Below, one piece after another: positions 8,713 to 17,921 of a stretch of 64,000 nt of DNA (position 1 is the first letter of the stretch; every line of letters begins with the position of its first letter). Location: contig JAMPAU010000007.1 of assembly GCA_023667045.1 (NCBI GenBank), positions 1-64,000 of the forward strand, given 5' to 3'. The DNA comes from Ruminococcus flavefaciens. GTDB lineage: Bacteria > Bacillota > Clostridia > Oscillospirales > Ruminococcaceae. The translations under genes were made by a program, and so were the position numbers. Below the pieces are notes generated by a model that saw only the letters and a program-made list of their open reading frames with translations, did no database searches and was not told where the DNA came from.

Positions 8713-10335
8713 ATGAAATTTGGAAAAAAAGAGTTTATTTCGCTATTTCTTGCCGGAATTATAACAGCTACAGCGGTTTCATGCGGTGAGGAAAAGGCAC
8801 TTGAAAGCAGTATATCGGAATCTGAACCCGATGCAGAGCCGGTTATAATGAATGCGAAAAAAGGTTCATTTATGGAAACTCCCGATTTTAGTATAATGAA
8901 AGCTGAAACAAGGAGAGAACAGGGCAGAAATACTGATACTGCCGTTTTTGAAACAACAGCTACTACCTCAAAAACTACCACTACCACAACAACCTTTACT
9001 GCTTACACGGCAAGCGGTTCTACAACCACTACAACCACTGCACTGCCTGTTATTGATGTTTCACAGTCAGAAAGAGGAAATATATATGATACCAACGGCA
9101 TAGTACTCGTAAAAAGCGAACCGGACGGCAACAGAAAATATTCCGTAAAATACGGTACTGCTTTCGGCAACATAATAAGCGAGATTTCCGGTGGCGTTGA
9201 AATGTCATTCAATGATATACTCAGTGCCTCAGATCCCTATTCAGATAATCCCTCCGAACGCCTCGGAAAATCAGTTCAGCTTACCCTTGACGCTGATATA
9301 CAGGACGCTATTTACCAGTATATGCAGAACGTGAACATAGTCGGTTCTGTCGTTGTACTCAGAACTGACGGCTCAGTTATGGCGGACGTTTCATACCCGT
9401 CCTTTGACCCAGAAGAATATTACAGCAATCCCGAATACATAGATATAGTCGGATATGGTGCTTTGGAAAACAAGTCAATGCAGAAACAGCCACCCGGTTC
9501 ATGTTTCAAGATTATGACCGAAATCATAGCAGACAAGCATGAAATATACTCTCTATATGATGACGGCACATGGTACTCCGACGAGGGCGTTATAGTTGAC
9601 TGGGACCACGATAAAAATAATAATTATCCTATGGAAAGAAGTCTGTACTCCGCTTTTGTAAATTCAAGCAACATCTTTTTTGCTAAGGTATTCGACCAGC
9701 TCGGCGAGGAAACTGTAAGAAGCGACTTACAGGAGATTTTCCATTTCGGTGACGGCTGTGATATAGAATGCGATTTCGGCACTATAGAAAGCAGTATGGA
9801 AATAACCTGCATGGACGATTTGAGAAGAAGTGCATTCGGTCAGGCTCATGTACGCACAAGCCCTATGTTCCTTGCCACACTCTGCCGTGAGGCTATTTTC
9901 GGCGATATGGTGAGACCTTTCATGCTGAAAAATGTCATTGATTCAAGCGGTGCAGAGGCGGTGCTTTTAGAGGGTTCAAAGCCTTATGACATTATAACAT
10001 CAGTCCCCGAAAACTGCCGGCAGAATATTCTTGACGGTATGCTGGGAGTTGGTTCTGACTTAGGCATATACGCCGGAGAAAATTATACTTTTTATGCTAA
10101 AACCGGCACGGCTGAGACAGGCGGTTATGATATACTTTACATAACAGGCTGTATGAAAAACGTAAATGACAATTCTGAAAGCTGTCCTGTATACGACGAC
10201 TACAGCAATTATCATGAAAACGGCTCTTATATAGTCGTAATGCAGATGCAGAATCCAAATGACTACGGATTCAATTTTTCAAGCGAATCTGCATATCTCT
10301 ATCAGGGAATTATAAATATCCTTGCAAACCAGTAA
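8713..10335 (+). CDS. Penicillin-binding transpeptidase predicted as a lipoprotein
   Basis: 540 aa. The C-terminal two thirds are a penicillin-binding transpeptidase domain with all three motifs: SxxK in PPGSCFKIMTEI, SxN in FVNSSNIFFAKV and KTG in YAKTGTAETGG. A short N-terminal remnant of the class B PBP region is present (SERGNIYDTNGIVLV). Instead of the usual transmembrane anchor it starts with a signal peptide and probable lipobox (ITATAVSC), followed by a Thr-rich linker, so it is probably lipid-anchored outside. Expected role: peptide cross-linking of peptidoglycan. Shorter than FtsI or PBP2 and not near division genes, so a specialised or conditional transpeptidase is likely. A terminator follows at 10346-10377. 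Confidence 0.85.
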   Translation: MKFGKKEFISLFLAGIITATAVSCGEEKALESSISESEPDAEPVIMNAKKGSFMETPDFSIMKAETRREQGRNTDTAVFETTATTSKTTTTTTTFTAYTASGSTTTTTTALPVIDVSQSERGNIYDTNGIVLVKSEPDGNRKYSVKYGTAFGNIISEISGGVEMSFNDILSASDPYSDNPSERLGKSVQLTLDADIQDAIYQYMQNVNIVGSVVVLRTDGSVMADVSYPSFDPEEYYSNPEYIDIVGYGALENKSMQKQPPGSCFKIMTEIIADKHEIYSLYDDGTWYSDEGVIVDWDHDKNNNYPMERSLYSAFVNSSNIFFAKVFDQLGEETVRSDLQEIFHFGDGCDIECDFGTIESSMEITCMDDLRRSAFGQAHVRTSPMFLATLCREAIFGDMVRPFMLKNVIDSSGAEAVLLEGSKPYDIITSVPENCRQNILDGMLGVGSDLGIYAGENYTFYAKTGTAETGGYDILYITGCMKNVNDNSESCPVYDDYSNYHENGSYIVVMQMQNPNDYGFNFSSESAYLYQGIINILANQ

Positions 10336-10345
10336 TATAATTTAT

Positions 10346-10377
10346 GGGTTCTGAATTTATCAGAACCCTGTTTTTTT
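10346..10377 (+). terminator. Rho-independent terminator after the PBP gene
   Basis: GGGTTCTG-AATTTAT-CAGAACCC stem-loop followed by a T7 run, eleven bases after the stop codon. Confidence 0.9.
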
Positions 10378-10398
10378 AGTTCATACGCTATAATTTAC

Positions 10399-10427
10399 TT
10401 GACAAATCTGATAAAAAACATTATAAT
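10399..10427 (+). promoter_or_regulatory. Consensus promoter of the mannanase gene
   Basis: Exact TTGACA at 10399-10404 and exact TATAAT at 10422-10427, 17-base spacing. It lies inside the longest possible reading frame of the mannanase gene (which opens at 10399), showing that translation must begin further down, at ATG 10480. Confidence 0.9.
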
Positions 10428-10479
10428 ATATACATTAAGTACAACAATTTTTTTAATTTTTTGTAAAGGAGAAGATTTA

Positions 10480-12588
10480 ATGAAAAACAAAATAAAAAAA
10501 GCCATTTCACTTGTATCAGCTGTTGCAATGTCTGCCGTTGCCATATCGTCAGTAATTCCTGCTTACGCTGAAAAAAACACAGACATAAAAGCTACATCAT
10601 TCCCCTACACTATTGAGGGCGAAGATATGGACGACGTTGAAAAAGTCTGGACTTCAATATACGAAACAGAAGTACCCGACTACAGCGGTGAGGGATTCGC
10701 TTATATTACAAGCGTTGCATATAGCTTTAAGGTTAATGTTGAAGAAGACGGTATGTATCAGCTTACTGTAAGAGGTGCACAGATTCTTGACAAGGAAACT
10801 CCACGTCATCAGACTATTGCTATAAACGGCGTTGAGTACTCCAAAGAAGTACCTTACTACAACAAATGGACTGATATTGATTTCGGCGTTGTACGTCTCA
10901 GAAAAGGCGAAAACGAAATTTCTTTCTTGAATAAGTATGGCTATCTTGCTATTGATACTGTAACTATTTCTGAAGCTGTTTTCCCCGACGTTACTCAAGC
11001 TACAGACGTTCCGTGCGACCCCGACGCTACTCCTGAAACAAAGGCGCTTATGAAATACCTCCACAGCGTTTACGGTAAGGGCATTCTCTCCGGTCAGCAG
11101 GAAATATACGGAGGCGGTCACAGCGTTTCAACCGATATACGCTATGATGCCAGTTCCGATAAATGCGTTGACGGCAAGGGCAATGAATACGTAATCGACA
11201 GAGACAGCGAGGGCGTTGACAAGGACGGTAATAAATTCTACTGGCACTGCTCCGACGAAAAAACAGTCTATACTTACGACGAACAAAACCGCAACTACAA
11301 ATACGACTACTATGACCAGGAATTTGATACTTTTAAGGATATTACAGGTTCATACCCTGCTATAAGAGGTTTTGACTTCATGAACTATAACCCACTCTAT
11401 GGTTGGGACGACGGCTCAACAGAAAGAGCTATCGACTGGGTAAAGAACAGAAACGGTATTGCTACTGCCTGCTGGCATATCAATCTCCCCGTTGACTTTG
11501 AAAACTATGAAGTCGGCGAGACTCTTGACTGGTCTAAATGCTCATACAAGAATAACGACCAGTTCAAAATCGCAAACGCTGTAAAAGAGGGTACAAAGGA
11601 AAACGATTACCTCAATCTTGCTATCGAAGACTTAGCTGAACAGTTCCTTATTCTTCAGGAAAACAACGTGCCGATTATGTTCAGACCTTTCCATGAAGCA
11701 GAGGGCAACGGCGGTGTAAACGGCGAGGGTGCATGGTTCTGGTGGTCACAGGACGGTGCAGAAGATTACAAGGCTCTCTGGAAATATCTCTACAATAAAC
11801 TTACAGATGAATATGGTCTCCATAATATTATATGGTTACAGAATCTCTATGCATGGTCTGACGCTTCTGCTGAATGGTACGTCGGCGATGACTATGTTGA
11901 TATTGTAGGCTTTGACAAGTATGACACAGTATACAACCGTCATGACGGAAACACAAGCGGTCCTAACGAAGACTGCAACAGCGATGTTTATTGGGCTCTC
12001 GTAAACTATGTAAAAAATAACAAGATGTCTGCTATAATGGAAAACAGCACAATTCCGAGCCTTGAAAATATGTCAGTTGAAAAGGCTTCATGGCTTTATT
12101 TCTGTACATGGTACGAAAACGGTCAGGATAACTTCCTTACCGGCGAAAATTACAATAACGCAGAAACAATCAAGGAACTTATGGCAAGCGACTATGCAGT
12201 TAACCTTGAAGACCTTCCGGAAAACCTTTATTCATTTACCGGAGAAGATGAACCGCCCAAAACAACCACTACTACCACAGGCTCTGGCACAGGCACAACA
12301 ACACAGACTACTACCACTTCCGGCGACATATCAACTCCCGAATTAATCGGAGATTCAAACGGCGACGGAAAGGTTGCTCTCTCTGACGCTGTACTTATCA
12401 TGCAGTGCCTTTCAAATCCTAATGAATATAAACTTTCAGAAAATGCTATAGAACTCGCAGACGTTGTTGACAAAGGCAACGGCATTACACCAAAGGACGC
12501 TCTCGCTATTCAGCTTATAGATTTAAAAATTCTAGAAGCCTCAGACCTGCCGATAACTTCCGAAGACCTCGAAAAACTCCAGCAATAA
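10480..12588 (+). CDS. Cellulosomal beta-mannanase: CBM35-GH26-dockerin
   Basis: 702-aa secreted enzyme that would cleave beta-1,4-mannan. Order: signal peptide (to about residue 30), CBM35-like mannan-binding module (about 40-165, YTIEGEDMDD through YLAIDTVTIS), GH26 catalytic domain (about 170-560), Thr/Gly linker, dockerin (about 620-702). The catalytic acid/base is in FRPFHEAEGNG (near residue 407) and the nucleophile in AIMENSTIPS (near residue 520). The dockerin has DSNGDGKVALSDAV and a second, degenerate loop DVVDKGNGITPKDAL, and matches the type on the two LRR-dockerin proteins. Start ATG 10480 follows AAAGGAGA and the promoter. GH26 includes some non-mannanases, but CBM35 plus these motifs favour mannanase. 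Confidence 0.93.
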   Translation: MKNKIKKAISLVSAVAMSAVAISSVIPAYAEKNTDIKATSFPYTIEGEDMDDVEKVWTSIYETEVPDYSGEGFAYITSVAYSFKVNVEEDGMYQLTVRGAQILDKETPRHQTIAINGVEYSKEVPYYNKWTDIDFGVVRLRKGENEISFLNKYGYLAIDTVTISEAVFPDVTQATDVPCDPDATPETKALMKYLHSVYGKGILSGQQEIYGGGHSVSTDIRYDASSDKCVDGKGNEYVIDRDSEGVDKDGNKFYWHCSDEKTVYTYDEQNRNYKYDYYDQEFDTFKDITGSYPAIRGFDFMNYNPLYGWDDGSTERAIDWVKNRNGIATACWHINLPVDFENYEVGETLDWSKCSYKNNDQFKIANAVKEGTKENDYLNLAIEDLAEQFLILQENNVPIMFRPFHEAEGNGGVNGEGAWFWWSQDGAEDYKALWKYLYNKLTDEYGLHNIIWLQNLYAWSDASAEWYVGDDYVDIVGFDKYDTVYNRHDGNTSGPNEDCNSDVYWALVNYVKNNKMSAIMENSTIPSLENMSVEKASWLYFCTWYENGQDNFLTGENYNNAETIKELMASDYAVNLEDLPENLYSFTGEDEPPKTTTTTTGSGTGTTTQTTTTSGDISTPELIGDSNGDGKVALSDAVLIMQCLSNPNEYKLSENAIELADVVDKGNGITPKDALAIQLIDLKILEASDLPITSEDLEKLQQ

Positions 12589-12591
12589 AAA

Positions 12592-12627
12592 CAAAACTCT
12601 CCGCCTAAAAAACGGAGAGTTTTTTTG
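12592..12627. terminator. Terminator between the convergent mannanase and rodA-like genes
   Basis: ACTCTCCG-loop-CGGAGAGT with T7 on the plus strand and A-rich sequence on the other side. It ends the mannanase message; the rodA-like stop codon abuts it at 12628, so it can serve both directions. Confidence 0.88.
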
Positions 12628-13782
12628 TCAGTCCTCATCATAAAAGACATTATATGTTACGGCTCTGTGACTGTACGTACTCAGAACTATTCCTATTACA
12701 GCATACATACTCACCATTGCCGTACCGCCTGCACTCATGAAAGGCAACGGCACGCCAATAACCGGAGCGGTTTTCAGAACCATTCCTATATTCATTACAC
12801 AATGAGCAAAAATCATTCCGAATGCTCCCATACATATGAAACGTCCGAGACGGTCACGGGAAATACGGCTGTCCGCAAAAATTTTAAGGCATATATACGC
12901 AAGCACTATCAGAATACCCACTACACCGACAAAACCAAAAACCTGTCCGGCAAAGGTAAAAATAAAGTCGTTGTGTATTTCCGGAACATATATATATTCG
13001 TCGGGGTCGGCAAAAAGACCTTTTCCGAAAACTCCGCCGGATTCAAGGGCAGAAAGTCCCAAATCCTGCTGATATTCGATGTAATCGGGGTCTGTACCAG
13101 GGTGAAATAGTATCAGTATTCTTTTCTTGTGAAAATCGCTCAGTGCAAAAAACCACATAAGTGCTACCGCTCCGGCAACAAGAAACGGTGCTATAACTAA
13201 ATACTTCCACGAAATTCTTGCAGAGCATATCATAAAGGCAAACATAACGGCAAATACAATAGCTGTGCCGTAGTCGCCTTGTTTGCCCACTATGGCAACT
13301 GGTATTCCGGCATGAATACACAGCAGAAGCATATGCAGAGGTTTATTCATATCTTCCTCGTCATGCGAAAGATGATAGGAAAAAGTCAGTATAAATACGA
13401 TTTTGAGGATTTCGGACGGCTGAAACATAAAAGAACCTATCATAAGCCATGCCTTGTCGTCCGCACCCGGTCGCTGATAACCAAGCGATGTGAATGTAAG
13501 TCCCACCAACAGAAGTGCTATTGGTGCATATATAAACCACAGCTTTACGAGCTTACGGTAATCAACAAAAGAAAGAAGTACAGCCGCACCTATTCCCAGT
13601 ACTGCGGAAAAAAGCTGTGTCTGCCAGTAACTGTCCCCTACACCCTCGCCGGCACTTATACCGCTTTTGCTTATCGAATAAATCAGCAGGGTACTTATTA
13701 CCGAGCATATGGTAACGGCAATAAGCAGTCCTATATCAACGCTGTGTCTGCTTTCAGACAAATTTTTAAAAGCTGATTTCAT
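12628..13782 (-). CDS. rodA: RodA/FtsW/SpoVE-family peptidoglycan glycosyltransferase
   Basis: 384 aa with about ten hydrophobic segments, the SEDS architecture. Family motifs: PSEILKIVFIL (the P-S-E-x-x-K motif), QQDLGLSALESGGVFGKG and HNDFIFTFAGQVFGFVG in the large extracellular loop and following helix, then PLPFMSAGGTAMV near the C-terminus. SEDS proteins polymerise lipid II into glycan strands with a class B PBP partner. Sequence favours RodA over FtsW, but these are hard to separate by eye; the lipoprotein PBP 2.3 kb away on the other strand could be a partner only by speculation. ATG 13782 follows AAAAGGAGA. Confidence 0.85.
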   Translation of the reverse strand: MKSAFKNLSESRHSVDIGLLIAVTICSVISTLLIYSISKSGISAGEGVGDSYWQTQLFSAVLGIGAAVLLSFVDYRKLVKLWFIYAPIALLLVGLTFTSLGYQRPGADDKAWLMIGSFMFQPSEILKIVFILTFSYHLSHDEEDMNKPLHMLLLCIHAGIPVAIVGKQGDYGTAIVFAVMFAFMICSARISWKYLVIAPFLVAGAVALMWFFALSDFHKKRILILFHPGTDPDYIEYQQDLGLSALESGGVFGKGLFADPDEYIYVPEIHNDFIFTFAGQVFGFVGVVGILIVLAYICLKIFADSRISRDRLGRFICMGAFGMIFAHCVMNIGMVLKTAPVIGVPLPFMSAGGTAMVSMYAVIGIVLSTYSHRAVTYNVFYDED

Positions 13783-13812
13783 TTTGTTCTCCTTTTTCTT
13801 TTCTAAACTTAT

Positions 13813-15333
13813 TTACAGCGGGTTTCTGTCAAGATTTTTGTAACGTACCGCTGTTGAGATATGTTTTTTCTGTATATTTTCGCATTCGTCAAGGTCTGCG
13901 ATAGTGCGTGAAACTTTCAGAATGCTGTCATAAGACCTTGTACTAAATCCCAGACTATTGAAAACCTTTTCAAGATAGTCTCTTGAATCATCGCCGATTT
14001 TGCAGTATTCGTTTATGGCTTTCTTTGTCATTAAGGCGTTGCATTTTATTGAAGTACCTCTGAAACGTTCTTTTTGTATCTGCCTTGCTCTGATAACTCT
14101 TTTTCTTATATCGGCAGAGGATTCAGAAAATGAATCAGACGACATTTCATGAAAATCAAGCGAGGCTACTTCAATCTGCAAATCAATTCTGTCGATAAGA
14201 GGTCCGGAAAGCTTTGAGCGGTATGCAGTTATCTTTTTAGCACTGCACTTGCATTCTCTCTGAGTACTTCCGTAATATCCGCAAGGGCATGGATTCATAG
14301 CACCTACAAAGATAACATCACACGGATATGTAAATCTTCCGTTTACTCGTGAAACTGTCACAGTGCCGTCTTCCAAAGGCTGACGGAGACATTCAAGAGT
14401 ACGGCGGTCAAATTCTGCCATTTCGTCAAAGAAAAGCACGCCGTTGTGTGCAAGGGAAATTTCACCAGGGTGCGGAACTGTACCACCGCCTATTATTCCT
14501 GCCTCAGAAGTAGTATGGTGCGGAGACCGGAAAGGTCTTTTAGTTATTATCGGCATTTCCGGCGTGACTAATCCCATAACCGAATGAATTTTTGTAGTTT
14601 CCAGTGATTCTTCAAATTCAAGCGGAGGAAGTATCGACGGTATACGTTTTGCGAGCATACTCTTGCCACAGCCGGGATTTCCTATCAGCATTACATTATG
14701 ACCGCCAGCTACTGAGATTTCCAGTGCTTTTTTAGCAGACTGTTGCCCGATTACATCTGAAAAATCAAGCGTTTCAATATATTCAGTGTCAGACGGTATA
14801 TACCTCTCGCATGGCGTAAGCATTTTCTGATGTCGGAAATGCTCTATCAACTCATTGACATTCTTTACGGCATAGACATTTATTCCGTCAATAACCGACG
14901 CTTCACGTGCGTTTTCATAAGGCACAAAAACTGAATGTATATTCTTTTCCCTTGCAAGTATAACCATAGACAAAACACCATTGATTCCTCTTATATCGCC
15001 GTTAAGGGATAACTCGCCTATAAAGGCACAATCCGTCGGTACTTCGTCCACAAGATTAGATGCACAGAGAACTGCCATGAAAATAGCCATGTCATGCACT
15101 GAACCGCTTTTCTTAGTGCCGGCTGGTGCAAGGTTTACCATTACCGAAGCAACAGGAAACTGTATACCACACGCATACAATGCAGAACGTATACGCTCAC
15201 GGCTTTCCTTTACAGCGGTGTCCGGAAGTCCTCCCACGTCAAAGTACGGACTGCCCTTTCTTATATCAACCTCTACGTCTACCAGAAAAGCATTTATACC
15301 GGAAAGTCCAAAACTCGAAACTTTAGCAAACAA
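13813..15333 (-). CDS. comM: YifB/ComM-family AAA+ ATPase (Mg-chelatase-like)
   Basis: 506 aa. N-terminal Lon-like S5 fold (MFAKVSSFGLSGINAFLVDVE...), central AAA+ module with Walker A GNPGCGKSMLAKR and Walker B GVLFFDEMAEF, and the C-terminal Mg-chelatase-like helical domain. A C-x-C cluster (NPCPCGYYGSTQRECKC) is typical. ComM is a helicase that promotes branch migration during integration of transformed DNA. Start is TTG 15333 after AGAGGTGAG; no ATG fits the conserved N-terminus. Thirty bases upstream of the rodA-like gene on the same strand, so co-transcription is possible. Confidence 0.92.
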   Translation of the reverse strand: MFAKVSSFGLSGINAFLVDVEVDIRKGSPYFDVGGLPDTAVKESRERIRSALYACGIQFPVASVMVNLAPAGTKKSGSVHDMAIFMAVLCASNLVDEVPTDCAFIGELSLNGDIRGINGVLSMVILAREKNIHSVFVPYENAREASVIDGINVYAVKNVNELIEHFRHQKMLTPCERYIPSDTEYIETLDFSDVIGQQSAKKALEISVAGGHNVMLIGNPGCGKSMLAKRIPSILPPLEFEESLETTKIHSVMGLVTPEMPIITKRPFRSPHHTTSEAGIIGGGTVPHPGEISLAHNGVLFFDEMAEFDRRTLECLRQPLEDGTVTVSRVNGRFTYPCDVIFVGAMNPCPCGYYGSTQRECKCSAKKITAYRSKLSGPLIDRIDLQIEVASLDFHEMSSDSFSESSADIRKRVIRARQIQKERFRGTSIKCNALMTKKAINEYCKIGDDSRDYLEKVFNSLGFSTRSYDSILKVSRTIADLDECENIQKKHISTAVRYKNLDRNPL

Positions 15334-15440
15334 AAAAACTCACCTCTGTTATTCATTGTTATTCTAAGTATATCACTTTTCGGCAGGAATGTAAACATAA
15401 TCTTAAATCATTGCTTTTTTATTTATTATTTTACAGATAA

Positions 15441-15474
15441 AAAAACTCTGCCGTACAATATACAGCAGAGTTTT
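15441..15474 (-). terminator. Terminator of the first LRR-dockerin gene
   Basis: ACTCTGC-loop-GCAGAGT stem with A and T flanks, directly downstream of the minus-strand stop codon at 15480. Confidence 0.85.
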
Positions 15475-15479
15475 AATTT

Positions 15480-16955
15480 TTAACTGAGCAGATTGTTAAG
15501 TTCTTCTGAGGTTATCGGGAGGTCGGCGGCGGTGATTATTTCAAGGTCTACCATTTGTATGGCGAGAGCGTCTATAGGAGTGAGACCGTTTCCCCTGTCT
15601 ACCACGTCGCCATTGAGAGCCTGTTCTTCGGTGAGTTTGTAGGCAGAGGGATTAGAGAGGCTCTGCATGATAAGTACAGCGTCAGCTATGCTTACTTTGC
15701 CGTCACCGTTAGTGTCGCCGATTAATCCAGTGGGTGTATCTGTGGTTGATTCTTCACCGATGACCTCAAACTTATATCCATATTTTTCGGCATACGCTTG
15801 TGCGGTAGAGTTTTCATAGCCGTATATTGTGCCTTTAAAACCGTCATAATAATCTGAAATCGTAAATTTATCATTATTAATTTCACAATCAGGATTTAGT
15901 ATTTTTATTTCAGTTAAACTATTACAACTGCTAAATGCACTGCTTCCGATACTTTCCACACTTTTGGGAATAACTACCGTTTTTAAAGAACTACAACCCG
16001 AAAATGCTTCGATGTTTATGTTCTTGATTCCCTCAGAAAGAACAACTTCAGACAATGATGAACAGCCGTTAAATGTTCTGTATCCTATATCTGTTACTCC
16101 GCTTGGAATTGTAACAGATACAAGCCCGCTGTCTATGAATGCTTCTCTGCTTATGCTTGTCACACTTTCGGGAATATTTATTTCCTGTAGAACTTTACAG
16201 CTAGAAAATGCTTCTTTACCGATACTTGTAACAGTTGAGGGAATTGAAACAGATTCCAGTTTTGTACAGCCATTAAATGCATGTTCTTCAATGTCTGTAA
16301 TCCCCTCATGAAGTATAGCAGATGTCATACTTTTGCAACCGGAAAATGCATAGCTGCCTATTGAATCGACTTTTTCCGGTATTTCAATTGACGTTAAAGC
16401 CTCACAGCCGGAAAATACACTAACGCCTATAGAAGACAGATTGCTTCCCTCTGCAAACTCTACAGTTGCAAGATTTGAACAGCTCTGAAAAGCCATATCT
16501 CCGATAATTGTAATGCTTGCCGGAAATTTAACCGACTTCAGCTTTTCACAGCTTCGGAATGCTTCACCATAAATAATTTCTATATTCTCCGGAATATTTA
16601 TATTTGTAAGTTTTTTGCAGTAAGCAAATGCATTCATGCCAATACTTGTGACACTGTCGGGAATAGTTACTGATATAAGATTATTAAAAAACTGAAATGC
16701 ATTATTTCCGATACTTGTTACTGGCTTGCCGTCAATTTCCGCCGGAATTTCTATCTTAGTAGCAGATGAATTGCTGTAACCTGTTATTTTTATAGTTTCG
16801 TCTTTATTAGTTGCGTATTTAAAATCACCATATGTGCTGTCCTCTGCACTTGCTGTCATGGACACAGCCGGAGCAATACTTTCCGGAATAACTGCCACAC
16901 CGAACGCAAGGCACACTGCCATGATTCCGGCTACTATTTTTCTTGATTTTTTCAT
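15480..16955 (-). CDS. Secreted BspA-type leucine-rich-repeat protein with C-terminal dockerin (paralogue A)
   Basis: 491 aa. Signal peptide (MKKSRKIVAGIMAVCLAFG...), then about a dozen LRR_5 (BspA/Treponema-type) repeats, each with a form such as F-x-x-C-x-x-L-x-x-V-x-I-P. A short domain follows with the segment GYENSTAQAYAEKYGY, then a dockerin (about 415-491) with DTNGDGKVSIADAV and a degenerate second loop. BspA repeats usually mediate protein-protein or host/biofilm adhesion, so this is likely a cellulosome-borne surface protein, not an enzyme. Signal peptide, dockerin and upstream DNA are near-copies of the gene at 25904-27250, while the repeat region differs. GGAGGA ribosome site before ATG 16955. 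Confidence 0.88.
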   Translation of the reverse strand: MKKSRKIVAGIMAVCLAFGVAVIPESIAPAVSMTASAEDSTYGDFKYATNKDETIKITGYSNSSATKIEIPAEIDGKPVTSIGNNAFQFFNNLISVTIPDSVTSIGMNAFAYCKKLTNINIPENIEIIYGEAFRSCEKLKSVKFPASITIIGDMAFQSCSNLATVEFAEGSNLSSIGVSVFSGCEALTSIEIPEKVDSIGSYAFSGCKSMTSAILHEGITDIEEHAFNGCTKLESVSIPSTVTSIGKEAFSSCKVLQEINIPESVTSISREAFIDSGLVSVTIPSGVTDIGYRTFNGCSSLSEVVLSEGIKNINIEAFSGCSSLKTVVIPKSVESIGSSAFSSCNSLTEIKILNPDCEINNDKFTISDYYDGFKGTIYGYENSTAQAYAEKYGYKFEVIGEESTTDTPTGLIGDTNGDGKVSIADAVLIMQSLSNPSAYKLTEEQALNGDVVDRGNGLTPIDALAIQMVDLEIITAADLPITSEELNNLLS

Positions 16956-16983
16956 AAAAATCCTCCTTAAATTTAAATGTTAT

Positions 16984-17008
16984 CATTTTATCAAAAAAAA
17001 AAAAAAAA
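16984..17008 (-). repeat. A16 homopolymer tract upstream of LRR-dockerin gene A
   Basis: Sixteen consecutive A on the plus strand (T16 in the direction of transcription) lie immediately upstream of GATAAAAT, a plausible -10 box, and about 35 bases before the start codon. The same tract and flanks occur at about 27288-27303. No good -35 hexamer sits 17 bases from that -10 at the present length. Confidence 0.75.
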
Positions 17009-17048
17009 CTACGTGACAGAATGATGAAAGTTTGGTGAAAATTATCAT

Positions 17049-17077
17049 AAAAAAGGCGGAGCAAAAAAACTCCGCAC
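17049..17077 (-). terminator. Terminator after the 17.1-kb lipoprotein gene
   Basis: On the minus strand GCGGAG-T7-CTCCGC is followed by a T run, right after the stop codon at 17082. Confidence 0.85.
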
Positions 17078-17081
17078 ATAA

Positions 17082-17837
17082 TTAATATTCTTCTGTTATT
17101 TCGAGGGTCTGTTGAGCGTCTTCTTCAATTACTTCAACGGTTTCTTCAGCGTTTTCTGTTATCAGGTCAGCGGTTTCTTCTGATTCGGGAACTTCAATGA
17201 CTTCTTCTGCATTCTGTTCCGGAATATCTATAACGTCTTCTGGATTTTCAGTTTCAGATGTAGTTTCCGGCAAAGTCTCTGTAGGTATTGTTTCAGTGGT
17301 CTGAGACTGCTCCGATGAAATTTCTTTCATGTCAGTAAAAACTATTTTCAGCTTGTTGTTTTCCATTTCAAAGGAAACAATTCTGCCGTCCTTGCCGACT
17401 GAAATTATGTAGTCACCGCCTTCAAGACTTCCGCTCACCTCAAGAACGTTATCATTTTCAGAGCCTTTGAGTTCTTCCAGACGGGCGTTAGCGTCCACTG
17501 CCTCGATAAGATTCAGCATCATGGCTTTCACAGGCAGTGCCGACTGTGGCACAGAAAAGTCAAGACCCTTATATGAAGCACTGACGTTTCCACTGTCAAA
17601 GACGAGTTTCACACCGCTAAGGGTATTAGGTGCTGAAAACTCAACGTCCCACATACCGTCGCCGAAACGTTTCAGAATGCCCTCCGCATTCAGCTTGTCA
17701 ATCGTGATATTCACGGAAGACTCAAACGCACAGTTAAGACCGTTTTTCCGTGAAGTCTCACTCTTGATAGGCGAAGAACAGGCAACCATTACCACCGCCG
17801 TCAGAATCATAACCGCAAATGCAATAAGTCTTTTCAT
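17082..17837 (-). CDS. Lipoprotein with acidic repeat tail
   Basis: 251 aa. Signal peptide with lipobox (AVVMVACSS) gives a lipidated, membrane-tethered protein. Residues about 25-180 form one domain with alternating hydrophobic strands (NITIDKLNAEGILKRFGDGMWDVEF), resembling small Gram-positive lipoproteins of unknown role. The final 70 residues are a Glu-rich tail with loose repeats of E-x-x-E-V-I-E/T. GGAG-type ribosome site before ATG 17837, with its own terminator. No function recognised. Confidence 0.65.
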   Translation of the reverse strand: MKRLIAFAVMILTAVVMVACSSPIKSETSRKNGLNCAFESSVNITIDKLNAEGILKRFGDGMWDVEFSAPNTLSGVKLVFDSGNVSASYKGLDFSVPQSALPVKAMMLNLIEAVDANARLEELKGSENDNVLEVSGSLEGGDYIISVGKDGRIVSFEMENNKLKIVFTDMKEISSEQSQTTETIPTETLPETTSETENPEDVIDIPEQNAEEVIEVPESEETADLITENAEETVEVIEEDAQQTLEITEEY

Positions 17838-17921
17838 AATACTTTTTTCTCCAATCTGTGTATTTTTTTAAGACTTTTCACATCTGAGCGGTTGCGTAAA
17901 ATCGCTTGAATTTATATTCTG

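Noticed and set aside
10399-10479. N-terminal extension of the mannanase
   Set aside because: This stretch contains the TTGACA-17-TATAAT promoter; the signal peptide begins at ATG 10480.
12625-13776. Plus-strand frames opposite the rodA-like gene
   Set aside because: Basic, Cys/His/Tyr-rich translations typical of antisense shadows; the minus-strand frame has clear SEDS motifs.
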